The notes under the pieces were generated by a model. That model saw only the letters and a list, made by a program, of their open reading frames with translations. It was not told the DNA's origin and searched no databases. DNA of 64,000 nt, from contig JAKCPI010003285.1 of the NCBI GenBank assembly GCA_023213315.1, positions 1-64,000 on the forward strand. The letters are read 5' to 3'. Source of the stretch: Euborellia annulipes (taxonomy: Eukaryota; Arthropoda; Insecta; Dermaptera; Anisolabididae). This document shows, in pieces, positions 9,967 to 21,668 of this stretch (positions within the stretch are counted from its first letter, which is position 1; every line of letters starts with the position of its first letter). Made by a program: the position numbers and the translations under genes.

Positions 9967-10834
9967 GTCTGTATGTGTGGACAGATTTTTAGCATGAAGG
10001 AATTGAGCTACCGGATTGAAATTTTATATTTAACTTAGGTACCTTCCCACACGCTCAAAATAAGCTTTTGAACAAAATCGGCCAAAAAGTACTAGTACTT
10101 TACTGATGTACTTTTTCAGTTTTTTTCGATTTTCTCAAAATTCCCTCCAAGGATTTTTTTTAAAATTCAAAAATCAATTATTTTTTAGATGCTCTTTAAA
10201 ATGTATATTCTCATTTTGCCGTTGAAATCTTCTGAAGACCACTTTACTCTTGTTCTTCATAGGAAAGATAGAAATGGTTGCCATGGTAACGGAATTTAAA
10301 TCTTTTTCTTTTTATTAGATTAAAAATCAATTATTATTTAAATTCCCATTTATTTTAAATTTATTTGTGTCTTTAATTGTTTCAAAGAAAACATATATGT
10401 CTCTCTCTCACTTGCAAACATTATCGTCTCTCTCTACTCTTTTTATTAAATTCCCTTTCCACCTTATCTTCCCATAGGCCTAATGTTAATTTCCTATAGG
10501 GATTTGTATGTTAATTTCGATTCAAAAGGGGGGTCCCCTTTAGAACTTTTTAGGCATTTAAAATTTTTTTTTCCAATTCTTATGAAATTTTGTATTTATT
10601 TACGATTCTATATTGTGTATAAAATGTCCAAATATGAGATTAAAATTTTGAAAAATAACCATAGTTTATTTGAAGCAGTCAACATTTAAAATGCAAGTTT
10701 GAAACTAAGGTGCTATCGGAAACTAAATATATCTCGACAGAAAAAATCTGGTGTGACCAGCACAGTGCGCAACTTTCTCTTACCGAAGGGTAAGAGAAAG
10801 TTGTGTGCTGTGCGCCAGTCACACCAGATTTTTT
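9776..10834 (+). mobile_element. Family A element, full-length copy
   Basis: The 5' hairpin is TTTTACTTTCTCTTAGCC with GGAGAGAATGTA, followed by the conserved TCGATGTCGAGATTTTGATG, a GT microsatellite, a body of about 750 bp and a 3' hairpin at 10740-10834. The 3' hairpin starts AAAAAATCTGGTGTGACC and its tip repeats CTTTCTCTTACC, so both ends share that motif. The copy at 18618-19649 is almost identical, which suggests recent spread. No protein is encoded; the superfamily is unknown. Confidence 0.85.
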
Positions 10835-11969
10835 GAATTAAGGTAATGATTTAAGATATGAGTAGTTCATAGTCTAGAATTGCACCATTTCACTATTAAT
10901 TTTTCTAAAAATTTCCGGGGGCGGGTCCCCGGAAGCACCCACCCCCCTCCTGGTAAGTCCTGTATTTAGCGTTCCACACTGAAAATTTTGCGACTACACC
11001 ACTTATCTTGGTGAAATGAAAAAAATCACAGAAATTACTTTAATTGTATGGGATAGGTTTTTTTATTTCCATAATCAAAAAATATACCTGTTCTTTATAA
11101 AGAGGAGGGAGAATTTTAATTAAAAATTATATGAGAAGTGTTTTATATAAACAAGTCATGAATAAAGTAGGACATTATTTACGCAAATTTTGAATTATTA
11201 ATACAGAAGTTTTTTAAGGAGTTTAATTCGTTGCCCATTGAGACTCAAAAGCAAATATTTATTCTACCCTAATAAACCAAGTAAATTGTTATTCAGTACT
11301 TATATTGAGAAATGACATCCAATAGTATCTCAAATTTATGAACATGTCTTTAATTTCCTGTTATAAGGAATATTATTTACTCTTAAATTTGTAATTTGAA
11401 TATTTTCTGTAATTTCCTCAAGAGTTCTATTTTCGATCGACAAATTTAAATAAAGTTTCAACCAATAGAAAATCTATATAAGCATTGCATGTGAATTTGG
11501 GAATCATAAAGAAAGCAAAACAAGCCTACATCAAAAAACAAAAAAAACTAAATAAATAAAGGCATAAATAAATACTAGGTTATTCAGAAAATAAGCCTAC
11601 CTACAATGACATAGGCTATTTTAACAAGAAAAAATATAACTTTGTTATAATCGTCCGTCCTTCCTGCGAACACACCTTAAATTAATCGATCTTTCAAATA
11701 GGTTTGTTCAGACAGTCGATGCGTTTGGCTTGTTTTCAAAAGAGAAAACTTCAGGGTTGGAAAAAAACCGGGCTTTTTGGGGATTTTTGGGAATTTTTTT
11801 TTTTTTTTTTTTTTTGTCTGGTGGGATTTATTATATTTTCTGCTCTAGTCACTTTTATAAAAACTACCCGCGGCCCCTGCCTTGGACGGGTTTGACGCCT
11901 AGCCGTTTTGAACCTCGCCTTTTCATGGACGGGTTTGGTGTCAAAAACCCCCCTGCTCCCCCCTGAACT
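10835..11969. other. AT-rich DNA, no gene seen
   Basis: Contains a short C/G-run segment near 10915-10960 and a long T run near 11794-11815. Small frames at 11704-11966 are read through the T run and CCCC tracts and are not credible genes. Confidence 0.5.
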
Positions 11970-12140
11970 CCCCTCACCGTTTTTTTTAAAGAAAAAACAC
12001 TTACATTTTTCCCCCTCACACTCACTCTGACCATTTGATATCCAAATGGCTTAAATAAAATCATCGGATCCTGGGATCTGAACCCGCGACCCTTGATATA
12101 GAAGGCAAGCAGGCTACCATTGTCTATATAAGTTGTTGCC
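11970..12140 (-). mobile_element. SINE, minus-strand copy (S family)
   Basis: Minus strand: GGTAGCCTGCTTGCC, B box GGGTTCAGATCCC, then GATGATTTTATTTAAGCC, a CATTTGGATATCAAATG palindrome, and a tail ending AAATGTAAGTG before T/A runs. It is diverged from the copies at 21287 and 55421. Confidence 0.65.
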
Positions 12141-14029
12141 TATATTTATGTGGTTTCATAAATGGCCATTAACGGTGGCAAAACCGTCGGCAATACCTTT
12201 TTTAAGGCAGACAATAGGTCGAACGACCCTTTTTTGACAAGAGTGAAGATCCCTTTAAACACTCTAAATGTTCTGAATTGAAAAGAAGAAATCGGTAAGA
12301 TTAACGAAAAATTAAAATTTAATCAACTTTTTAATATAATAATTTTAATTCCTTATTTTACCAAAATTTTATTAAAAATTTTTTTTAATGAAAAAGAAAT
12401 TTTTTTTCTAATCTTTCTAAGTATCTCTCTCGAGTGAAAAAATCAGAAAGAGAGAATATCTAAATGAAGCTCGTGCGACTGGCGCCCTACGTCCAGATAT
12501 CAGCAACGTAAGGAATACTAATTCTCATTTTTACTTTTTAATACAATAAACAAAATTATTCTTTTTGGAACGAAGTTCTTTAACGTGGTTTATGCAGGGT
12601 GAATTGGGAGAAAATGTAACATAACAAAAATGCGTTCCTAACAAAAATGCGTTCCCAGCGCCCGAGCAACGGCGGAGGAAGGCGAGATTAGCCGAAATCT
12701 TGGCGAGGCCACGCCCACCTTCTACTTCTCTTTATTTCCTTCTATCTACCGAAGGCTACCAAGAGGTTCCAGCGGGCGCAGCACCCTGGCTAGACGAAAT
12801 TTCCGTCTATTTAAATAATATTCATGTTAAATTATATTCTGAGTTGAAGAAAAGGCGTGAGGAACTTCGTTCCTGCCGGGGGTCGTACGACCCCACACGT
12901 TTGCTTTTTTTGATCTTATGAATTAGAAAAATATATATGAAAATCATTTTTACAACGCATTTATTAACTTGCTTTCCTGTTTCTTCCGACAAATCTGCAA
13001 ATCGATCAATTACGACCACTTCTAGTTTATCTAGAGCTTTGAAATTTTATACACATATGTAACTCCGGTGACAATGCAATATTTATATGTATCATATTTA
13101 TATCTCAATTAATTTCAAAATGGCGGCCGATCAAAAAAACAGGGGTGGAATTTATAATCAAAAATTTATCTTCTTTTAAAATACAAATTGGCTTATTGTA
13201 CCGTGTATATGAATCTCTTATATGTATATAACTCATAAGTATTAATATATTATTACAAAAACTAAAAATAATTAAATAAATTAATGGGCCTATAAAAAAA
13301 AATATTTAAATCAACGCTTTTATAAATGTTGGCCTAGGCCTACATTCCACGTCAAATCGATACACTTTTTAACCTCACCATCTCAGATTTCTATGAAATT
13401 TGGTTCATAGGTAGAGTCAATAGAAAGTAAGAAAAAGCCCCAATTTCAACTTGATATCTCAACTCGTTTAAGAAATATGGCGTGTTAAAGTTGTCAAAAA
13501 TGGCCAAAAATCGACCTAACCACATCTATTTAAATTGCTCTAAAATCTCTTTAAGATGAGATAGAGAGATGAATGAGGTGTCATTTTACAGCTTTTTAGA
13601 CACCCTTTCCAATGATATACAATACCACTGGGGTGGTAATAAAATTTTTTTTTAAATTTCAAAATTAAAAATTTTAATTAATTTTTCTCAAAAAGTACCC
13701 CTTCGAAAATTTTGAAAAAATTTTAAAATAATCCTTGTTTAAAGATTTAAAGATAAAATAAGTTTCATCATGGGATCATAATGGGTTCATACAGAAAAAT
13801 TAATTTAAAACAACCCTTTCTTTAGATTTATAAATTATAAACAAAATAGTTAATCTAACAAGTCAAGTACAAAGATAAGATAATTTTATGATAAAGATGG
13901 TGTTTTGCTTAGAAGAATTCTTGGGTGTAGTGATAGCGCTGAAATAACAAGTTTAGTTAATAATTAACAGATTTGCACGAATGAATGATTTCTGGAAAGC
14001 TAAAGAATTACAGAATATCGTACATATAC
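12141..14029. other. AT-rich DNA with a GC-rich patch
   Basis: 12600-12900 is GC-richer, with AACAAAAATGCGTTCC repeated twice and self-complementary AGGAACTTCGTTCCT. GGGCGCAGCACCCTGGCTAG resembles the Helitron-like GC module. From 13350 a non-coding stretch resembles repeat DNA but has no second copy here. No gene is supported. Confidence 0.45.
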
Positions 14030-14380
14030 GTCAGGGATGTTAAAAAATTTTGGGGTTGTCCAAAGTTAAGAAAAATTGGATTTTTTTTACTTTTAGCCGT
14101 GTTTTGCACCACTAAATCACATCCAATTGGGCTGAATCTTTAGATTTCTATGTATCTTAGCTACCTGTATATTTTTAAGAGAAATCACCATAAAAAAATC
14201 TAGAAAACTCAAAATAAGAGCCGCTTTAGAGAAGAATTTCTTTTAAAACGTTATATTCTCTATATCTCTAAAACTAGAGCTATTCGAGCAAAACTGATGG
14301 CATTTTTGGAAAAAAGACAACACATATACTCAGAGATCAGCTCCAAAATACCCCCTGTTCCAAAATCACTGTTAGCCTGA
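14030..14380 (+). repeat. Dispersed repeat family B, copy 1
   Basis: Shares AATAAGAGCCGCTTTAGAGA, AAAACTAGAG and AAACTGATGGCATTTTTGGA with 33870-34195 and 44330-44650. This copy has only the right half of the palindromic family B unit. Non-coding. Confidence 0.7.
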
Positions 14381-14384
14381 CTCA

Positions 14385-14700
14385 TAGGCGTAGCCACGGG
14401 GGGGTGGATTTGGGGGTTCAACCCCCCCCCCATTGGACCCAAGCCATGACTAGATATTTAAGCTCTATACAAAAAATACAATAATTAATTTACAAAAAAT
14501 ACAAAAAATATAATAATTTTCTCTAGTTTAAAAAAAAATTAAATAAAATAATTTTATTAAAGGAAACGCAAAGAATTCGAGAAAATTCAGAATTTTCCTA
14601 TTGAAAAGAATTGATTTTTGTTTTGCTTTATAAAAAATTAAAGCCTATTCAAATTGATTAAATCTCTCAAATGAAGAAAAAAAAATTATTATACGCCGTA
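14385..14700 (+). repeat. Dispersed repeat family C, copy 2
   Basis: Begins CATAGGCGTAGCC, a G/C-run hairpin, then CATTGGACCCAAGCCATGAC and an AT-rich body. It corresponds to the minus strand of 2790-3170 and lacks the family A hairpin found there. Confidence 0.7.
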
Positions 14701-15717
14701 TAAATAATTAAAATACAATTAAAATTTGTGAATCTCGCGCCCAACGCTTTTAGTTTTAGTAACATAAATTAATTTTTAATATAATTTTAAAGAAATTATA
14801 CAAAATTATTTTTCTCTTTTTAGTAGGCCTACATTTATAAAAGCGTTGTTTTTAAAATTTTTTATATTATTATCTGTTTAAAATTAGATAATTAATATTT
14901 TAAATTATTTTTCAGTTAAAAAAAAAAGAGAAAAATATTTTTTAAAGGTCAAGAGAAAAATCAAGAGGCATTTTTGACTTGAATAGGAATCCCAGGAAAA
15001 GACTATCCAACATTTTTGATTAACATTTTAGTTAGACAATGTTTCTAAATATTACAATATTAAGACAATGTTGCTAAATTAAGTCAAGCATTTCGTTGTT
15101 GAGTAAATGTGGTTAACACCATAAGAAATAAGTTTTTGCACAAATGACCAGAGAGTTTCTACAAAGTTTTTGTTGTTGCGGGGAGACTATCTATAATATT
15201 AACTCTATATTTGAATATTTTTTTAATTAAAAAAAATAATAAAACTCATCTATTTTTCAATGTACTAGTATATTTAAAATATATTTCTATTAAACAACTA
15301 TTTAGGAATAAAATTTTTTGCTTTAAAAAGATTGAATGCATCTACAAGTTTTAATTCGCCGCTACAAATATTATAAATACCAACTAATGGCTTTAAATAA
15401 TTTTATTTAGACCATTAAAATTCATACCGCACATAAATGAAGCAATCTTTACCTACGATATTTCGCATCTAAATGTGCAATAAAATGGAATCTGTAAAAT
15501 TATCATTAATTGTCTATAAAAAGATTAGTTTTCTCTGAATTATTATACTCAGTTAATACCGAATTGATAGGCAATATAAAATCAACTCTCGATTATATCA
15601 AATTTTGAATTTGAATATTATTTAAAAATATATGTGAGTAAATGTTTGTTTGGATGAGATAATTGAATAAAAGCGAGAAAAGAAAAAAACATCGCGTATT
15701 CATATGATACATTAGAG
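14701..15717. other. AT-rich DNA, no gene seen
   Basis: Mostly A/T homopolymers and low-complexity sequence. No repeat shared with the rest of the window and no reading frame with recognisable motifs. Confidence 0.5.
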
Positions 15718-16431
15718 CAGCGGTTCTCAAACTTTTTTGGTGACGGAACCCTTTTGCAAAGCGAAATTCTTGACGGAACCAAGGGCGGAACCAGAGGTGT
15801 TTCTCCGGAGGGGGGGTAATCTGGTGTGTCTAGTCGCACAGCACACTATTTGTTCTTAATTTCGGTAATTTAAAGGCGCATTCTGTATTTGTTTGCCAGA
15901 ATATAAATACAAATCAAATTTTTAACTATTAATTTATAAAATTTTACATACAAAATAAATTTTTTTTCGCAAAAAAAGTATTTTTTTCAAATCTCAGGGG
16001 AGGGAGGGTAATTATCCCCTTAGCCCCCCCCCCCCTTGTATCCTCCCTTGGACGGAACGCTACAATAAAACAATTGTTTATAAAATGTATTCTTTATTAA
16101 TAAGCATAATAAAAGTACAATGTAACAGTTACTACTTATTACTTACTTTACTTATATAATAAGTATAATAATAGAAGTTATTAAAAAAGAAAAAATCTAA
16201 CAAATGGGAGGTATGAAACTGTTTTTTATTTTTTTTTCATCAACTGGTTGATGTCAGGTTTGATAGAAAGTTCAAGTCTCATATTCCATTCTATTGCGGT
16301 ATTTTGTTTTCGATGCTGCATAGGCAGAGAGAGGAGTTTTGATTTTTCTTGTCTGAATTCTTGCGGAACCCCTGCAGGGGTATCGCGGAACCCCTGCAGG
16401 GGTATCGCGGAACACACTTTGAGAATTGCTG
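15718..16431 (+). mobile_element. hAT MITE with perfect TSD, carrying a second hAT
   Basis: Starts CAGCGGTTCTCAAACTTTTT and ends CACTTTGAGAATTGCTG, flanked by perfect CATTAGAG (15710-15717 and 16432-16439). The ends are the common animal hAT 'CAG-GGTTCTCAAAC' type. The right part has a tandem duplication of a 22-bp unit around CCCCTGCAGGGG. A complete second hAT MITE is inserted at 15780-16051. No transposase. Confidence 0.9.
15780..16051 (+). mobile_element. hAT MITE, CAAGGGCGGA family, nested
   Basis: Starts CAAGGGCGGAACCAGAGG and ends TATCCTCCCTTG, flanked by perfect GACGGAAC (15772-15779 and 16052-16059). Closely related to 7427-7691, including the internal TCTGGTGTG segment. It is younger than its host. 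Confidence 0.9.
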
Positions 16432-16439
16432 CATTAGAG

Positions 16440-17815
16440 AATAAAAACTTAGAAAAGCTTTGGGAATTTGACAGATATATTCAAATAATTTTCAATGAGT
16501 AAATACCAACTAATGACTTTAAATAATATATTGATATAAATTAAACATCATATATTGAATTTTTTATTTATTAAATGTTTTATATATATATTTTGAGTCC
16601 AGTCGCCTTTATTTGTTCCCAGATGATGTAATTATATACAAAATTCAAATGTCCACACGTGAGCAAATCCTGGTTGTGATGCAGCGTTTCGTAACACCTT
16701 GAACATACCCTACCGAAAAGATTTGACTTCTACATGGATGATATTGTTACCAATGACAAAGGAGACATGTCGATATTGACTATCAGAATCGTTATAAAAA
16801 TAGAGAATCCACTCGTTATTTAGGGGTTGTTTGAAATGCATTAGAGCCTGAGATCTGATGCTTTGCGTTATTCATTTAGTTATTCAGCGTGCCCTTTTAT
16901 ATACGTATAGCGGGCAAAAAAACTTTATTTAAAAAAAATAATAAGATAGAGTAATTTATTTTCGATTATAATCATTTAAATTTACTTTGTCAAGAAAAAA
17001 GATGGATTGCCTCAAATGAGTCGATTCAATTGAATGTTGGCATCTAAAGGTGCGGTTTTTGACCAATGGCCTAGAACCGAACGAATATTATTCAAGCATA
17101 GTAAATGTATTTATTTGAATATAAATAACTTGAATATATAATAGTAATAATTGATAAATAAGAGAAAATAAAAGCAGCTAGTTAATATTTCATTTATTAA
17201 CCCATTAATGCCCCAAACTTTTTTTTGTCCGATTTCATTAATTTTCTAGATTTGGGGTCCTTGGATGTCCAAAATTATGTGAGAGTTTTTTTATTTTTTT
17301 TTTTAAATCGGAAGTGTCCTTTTTACCACGTATGTTATAAAATACGCTGGCATTGGGGGATACAAAAGTTAAATAATTTAATACTATTTCAATTAGAAAA
17401 AATTTTTATATTTTTACAATTTTTACATATTATTTTGTAAGAAAATATAAAAAACATGTAGCTGGATATAATTGTTACTTTATAAATTATATATTTATAC
17501 TTTGTAAATTTTTTGCAATGCCCGCATCGACGATATTTTTCAAATTTTTGGTCCACTACTTGACTTGACTACTTGAGATGTAAGCTCAAATAGAAGACTT
17601 AAGTTCCGATTAAATGTTGGTGCAACACTCTAAGTTCAAATGTAAGATGTAAGACGAGCTTGAGACCTGAGATATGTTGGTGCAATTGGGCATTAAAGGC
17701 GAATTCTGTAGGCCTACTTGTTTGCTAGAATATAAATATGTTGAATATTGGCGCGGTGGATATTGAAGCCACCTTAACTACTTATCTAATTTCATTACTA
17801 ACTTAACACTCTTAT
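16440..17815. other. AT-rich DNA, little repeat signal
   Basis: No gene. 17690-17745 holds a short scrap (AAAGGCGAATTCTGTA...TTGTTTGC) of the CAAGGGCGGA hAT interior. A 71-codon frame at 17225-17440 is AT-biased and featureless. Confidence 0.45.
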
Positions 17816-18498
17816 TTTTACTTTCTCTTACCTATGTATATATGTAATATATATATAGAGAGAAAGTATTGGATTCATGTCAAAAATTCGATGTCGAGAT
17901 TTTGATGGATCTTCACGTTTTGAGGTCCCCTGAATCCAAAAAAGTGGTTTTCGCGACATGGTCTGTCTGTGGGTGGGTGGGTGGGTGGGTGGGTGTGTGG
18001 GTGTGTGTTCAATTTTAAGGATGAAGGAATTGAGCTACGAGGTTGAAATTTTATATTTAAGTTAAACACCTCCCGGGACCGGAAAAATAAGCTTTTAATC
18101 AAAATCGGCCAAAGAGTACTAGTACTTTACTGATGTACTTTTTCAGTTTTTTTCGATTTTCTCAAAATTTGCTCCATCGATTTTTTTTTAAATTCAAAAA
18201 TCAATTATTTTTTAGATGTTCTTTAAAATGTATATTCTCATTTTGCGATTGAAATCTTGTGAAGACCACTTTACTCTTGTATTTCATAGGGAAGATAGGA
18301 GAAATGGTTGCCATGGTAACAAAATATAAATATTTTCCCATACTTATAAATTTTACATCTGAATTCAAATGTTCCGTACTGTCGGGAACTAAATATATGT
18401 CGACACAAAAAATCTGGTGTGACAAGCACAGAACACAACTTTCGATTACCGAAGGTAAGAGAAAGTTGTGTGCTGTGCGCCAGTCACACCAGATTTTT
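17816..18498 (+). mobile_element. Family A element, internally shortened copy
   Basis: Has the 5' hairpin, the TCGATGTCGAGATTTTGATG block with a GTGGGTGG microsatellite, and the 3' TCTGGTGTGACAAGCAC hairpin. It lacks about 350 bp of the body present in the long copies. Confidence 0.85.
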
Positions 18499-18617
18499 TT
18501 TTATATTTAAAACCAAATGCACAGTTAATAAATCATCTACTACTTTATATATATTTTTCATGTTTTATTTAATCAAGCCTCAAACTTCCTATCTCTGCTA
18601 ACAAAATACAAATCAAA

Positions 18618-19649
18618 TTTTACTTTCTCTTAGCCTATATATGAAATATATAGGAGAGAAAGTATTGCGATCATGTCAAAAATTCGATGTCGAGATTTTG
18701 ATGGATATACATGTTTTGAGGTCCCCTGAGTCCAAAAAAGTGGGTCCCGCAAATTGGTCTGTGTGTATGTATGTGCGTGCGTGTGTCTATATGTGTGGAC
18801 AGATTTTTAGCATGAAGGAATTGAGCTACCGGATTGAAATTTTATATTTAACTTAGGTACCTTCCCACACGCTCAAAATAAGCTTTTGAACAAAATCGGC
18901 CAAAAAGTACTAGTACTTTACTGATGTACTTTTTCAGTTTTTTTCGATTTTCTCAAAATTCCCTCCAAGGATTTTTTTTTAAAATTCAAAAATCAATTAT
19001 TTTTTAGATGCTCTTTAAAATGTATATTCTCATTTTGCCGTTGAAATCTTCTGAAGACCACTTTACTCTTGTTCTTCATAGGAAAGATAGAAATGGTTGC
19101 CATGGTAACGGAATTTAAATCTTTTTCTTTTTATTAGATTAAAAATCAATTATTATTTAAATTCCCATTTTTTTTAAATTTATTTGTGTCTTTAATTGTT
19201 TCAAAGAAAACATATATGTCTCTCTCTCACTTGCAAACATTATCGTCTCTCTCTACTCTTTTTAAATTCCCTTTCCACCTTATCTTCGCATAGAAACAAT
19301 GTTAATTTCCTATAGGGATTTGTATGTTAATTTCGATTCAAAAGGGGGTCCCCTTTAGAACTTTTTAGGCATTTAAAATTTTTTTTTCCAATTCTTATGA
19401 AATTTTGTATTTATTTACGATTCTATATTGTGTATAAAATGTCCAAATATGAGATTAAAATTTTGAAAAATAACCATAGTTTATTTGAAGCAGTCAACAT
19501 TTAAAATGCAAGTTTGAAACTAAGGTGCTATCGGAAACTAAATATATCTCGACACAAAAAATCTGGTGTGACCAGCACAGTGCGCAACTTTCTCTTACCG
19601 AAGGGTAAGAGAAAGTTGTGTGCTGTGCGCCAGTCACACCAGATTTTTT
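18618..19649 (+). mobile_element. Family A element, full-length copy
   Basis: Near-identical to 9776-10834 over its whole length, differing mainly in the GT microsatellite and a few positions. The 3' hairpin runs straight into the 3' half of a CAAGGGCGGA hAT at 19650. Confidence 0.9.
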
Positions 19650-19785
19650 AAGTATTAATTTTTAAAATTTTACATTACATAAAAATAAATTTTTTTTTGA
19701 AAAAAAGTATTTTTTTAAATCTGGCGGGGGGGGGGGGGGGGTAATTACCCCCTTTATCCCTCCCTTTGTATCCTCCCTTGTCTTG
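19650..19785 (+). mobile_element. hAT MITE 3' half fused to family A hairpin
   Basis: AAGTATTAATTTTTAAAATT, a G run, then TGTATCCTCCCTTG match the right half of the CAAGGGCGGA hAT family. The left half is replaced by the family A 3' hairpin, so this is a recombinant or a hAT whose interior is the hairpin. Confidence 0.65.
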
Positions 19786-20509
19786 TATATATCTTTGAGA
19801 AGGCCCGGGCCCTCAGGGCTCAGGTGAAAACAGAAAAATTTAGATAAAAAAAATGTCATGTCTTTGAGAGGGCCGGGTCCCTCGGGGCTCACGTGTATCC
19901 GGTATTTTAAGAATATTTTTGTGTTTGGGTTTGAGTATAGGGGGCGGGAGATATTTAAAAATGAGTTCTGCTCCCCTCCCAAAAAAAATTCTATATAAGC
20001 CCCTGATATGAAACCACTCGTCTTATTTAATAAGATGTTTACAATTTTTATATTGATAACAAATTTAAATTTCAACTTATTATATTCGTATTTTAAGTGT
20101 GTAGCGAGTGGTAATTAAATAAAAAAGATGCTAATTTTTATTGAAAAAATATTACGATTAAATATTTGTTAATTAGTATTTCAATTTTATAAATGTTAAT
20201 ATGAGAAATATATGCAGATATAGGATTTAAATAATAAAAAAAAACAAACAAATGTCGTCAACAAGAATTGATCAGTTCTATGTACTCGATATCTAGACAT
20301 TGTTTTCATACCTCGTATATTAAAATGATCAGAGCTTATAGAACTCGGAAATCTTCAAAGTCGATTTTCTCGAGTTTTTGACAAGTGCATCGTACTGCTT
20401 TAGGAAAATGATGTCCAGATACTTAAATTCAAATCCTATGAGTTTGAAAAAATACTTTCTCTCTCTATATAGGGTAAGAGAAAGTAAAAATCGGTGTTCC
20501 ACCACCCGT
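19786..20509. other. Short tandem duplication in AT-rich DNA
   Basis: A GC-rich unit, CTTTGAGAAGGCCCGGGCCC at 19793 and a diverged version at 19861, is duplicated with a 68-bp period. 20457-20488 holds a solo family A 5' hairpin (minus orientation, GGTAAGAGAAAGTAAAAA). No gene. Confidence 0.5.
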
Positions 20510-20517
20510 GGGTTCCC

Positions 20518-20754
20518 CAGTGGCGTCATTTCAACTTTTACTTGGGGAAAGGGCAAATTTTTTTCTTAAAATTTACTTACAAATAGGAACTCAAATTTGG
20601 CCAAAAGATATTTAATTTAATTAATTGATTAATTTTGTACAGTTTATATACTAGTAGATATATTTTGAAATATTTTATTTAAGAATAATAAAAAAATTTA
20701 TAAAAATCAGAGCCCTGAACAAATGCCCCCCCCTCCCCCCAAATGACGCCACTG
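20518..20754 (+). mobile_element. hAT MITE (CAGTGGCGTCATTT type)
   Basis: CAGTGGCGTCATTT at the left and AAATGACGCCACTG at the right are perfect 14-bp inverted ends. The flanks GGGTTCCC (20510-20517) and GGGGTCCC (20755-20762) match at 7 of 8 positions. The interior is AT-rich and non-coding. Confidence 0.8.
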
Positions 20755-20789
20755 GGGGTCCCCTTGTAAGATACGCTTCACTTCGTGCA

Positions 20790-20900
20790 CAAATTCAGAT
20801 ATAATCACATAGTGTCTTGCTTTTGAAGTTGTGGCTGTGCTGTGATTATAGTGGCTGATATCTCCAATTCTCCACTATAACATAACAGTTAGTGTCTTGG
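20790..20900. repeat. Fragment related to palindrome P6
   Basis: GCTTTTGAAGTTGTGGC and GGCTGATATCTCCAATTCTCC match the tail and arm end of P6 (51196-51595) in a rearranged order. No ribozyme motif remains. Confidence 0.6.
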
Positions 20901-21286
20901 ATCAGGCTTCCTGCATTTTGAATTGCAATTAGATCTTTTACAAATAAACCACAGTTTACCAGCACACAAGTATTTTTATTCAATTTCAACGACTCTATTT
21001 ATGATATTTTCGACCCTACTTTTTTTCACTAACAATCAAAGTTATCAAAATTGTAATTAAAAATAATCCATACTCTAATAGATTATTAAGCAGAAAAAAT
21101 ATTCAAAATGAATAAAAAAAAAAAAAAAAAAAAAAAAACAGAACAAAAAATCATTGTGTGGTTTTATGAAACCACGATGCAAGTGAAACTTTTTTTTGGG
21201 TCGTAGGCGTTTAACTGAAAATTTTCAGAAAATTATTCAATTAAGGGTATTAAAATCGCGTTTTTAATCTTAACTTAATAATTGGA

Positions 21287-21503
21287 GCCCACGGGGCGGG
21301 GTGTAGAGGTTAGCGTGCTAACCAAACGTCGCGGGTTCGGACCCCTGGCAGTCCGATGATTTTATTTAATGCCTGGACCCTACTATATATAAAATTCATA
21401 AATACCGGTTATCGTCAAAGTCTTATATGGCCTAAGTTGCCGAAAAGACTGTATGAATGTGTGGGTGAGTGTGAGTGTGAATGAGAAAAAAGTGTGAATG
21501 TTT

Positions 21504-21526
<23 letters not shown>
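21287..21526 (+). mobile_element. SINE with TSD and poly(A) (S family)
   Basis: tRNA-like head GCCCACGGGGCGGGG, B box GGGTTCGGACCCC, body with GTTATCGTCAAAGTC and GTTGCCGAAAAGACTG, a GTGAGTGTGAGTGTG stretch and a poly(A) of 23. Flanked by TTAATAATTGGA (21275-21286) and TTAATAAATGGA (21527-21538), 11 of 12 matching. A LINE-mobilised SINE. Confidence 0.85.
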
Positions 21527-21536
<10 letters not shown>

Positions 21537-21595
21537 GGAAAATGGGAAATCAATAGTGGCATATTAAAAACTGTGAACAATATTTATTTAGTAAT

Positions 21596-21668
21596 TAGCC
21601 GCGCCGCCCGCCTTCGGCGGGCGGCACGTCTAGCCAGGAGGGCTTCGCCCCCCCCCCCCCCCCTGGAT
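21596..21668 (-). mobile_element. Helitron-like 3' terminus
   Basis: Minus strand: CCAGGGGG-x-CGAAGCCCTCCTGG, then a perfect GCCGCCCGCC-GAA-GGCGGGCGGC hairpin, GCGG and CTAA|T. A hairpin followed by CTRR|T is the Helitron 3' signature. Only this end is visible. Confidence 0.55.

Noticed and set aside
9786..9997. Frames with His-Thr or Val-Cys repeats
   Set aside because: Translation of the GT/CA microsatellite in family A.
19662..20075. 137-codon minus frame
   Set aside because: Runs through hAT and tandem-repeat DNA and C-run-encoded proline; no motif.
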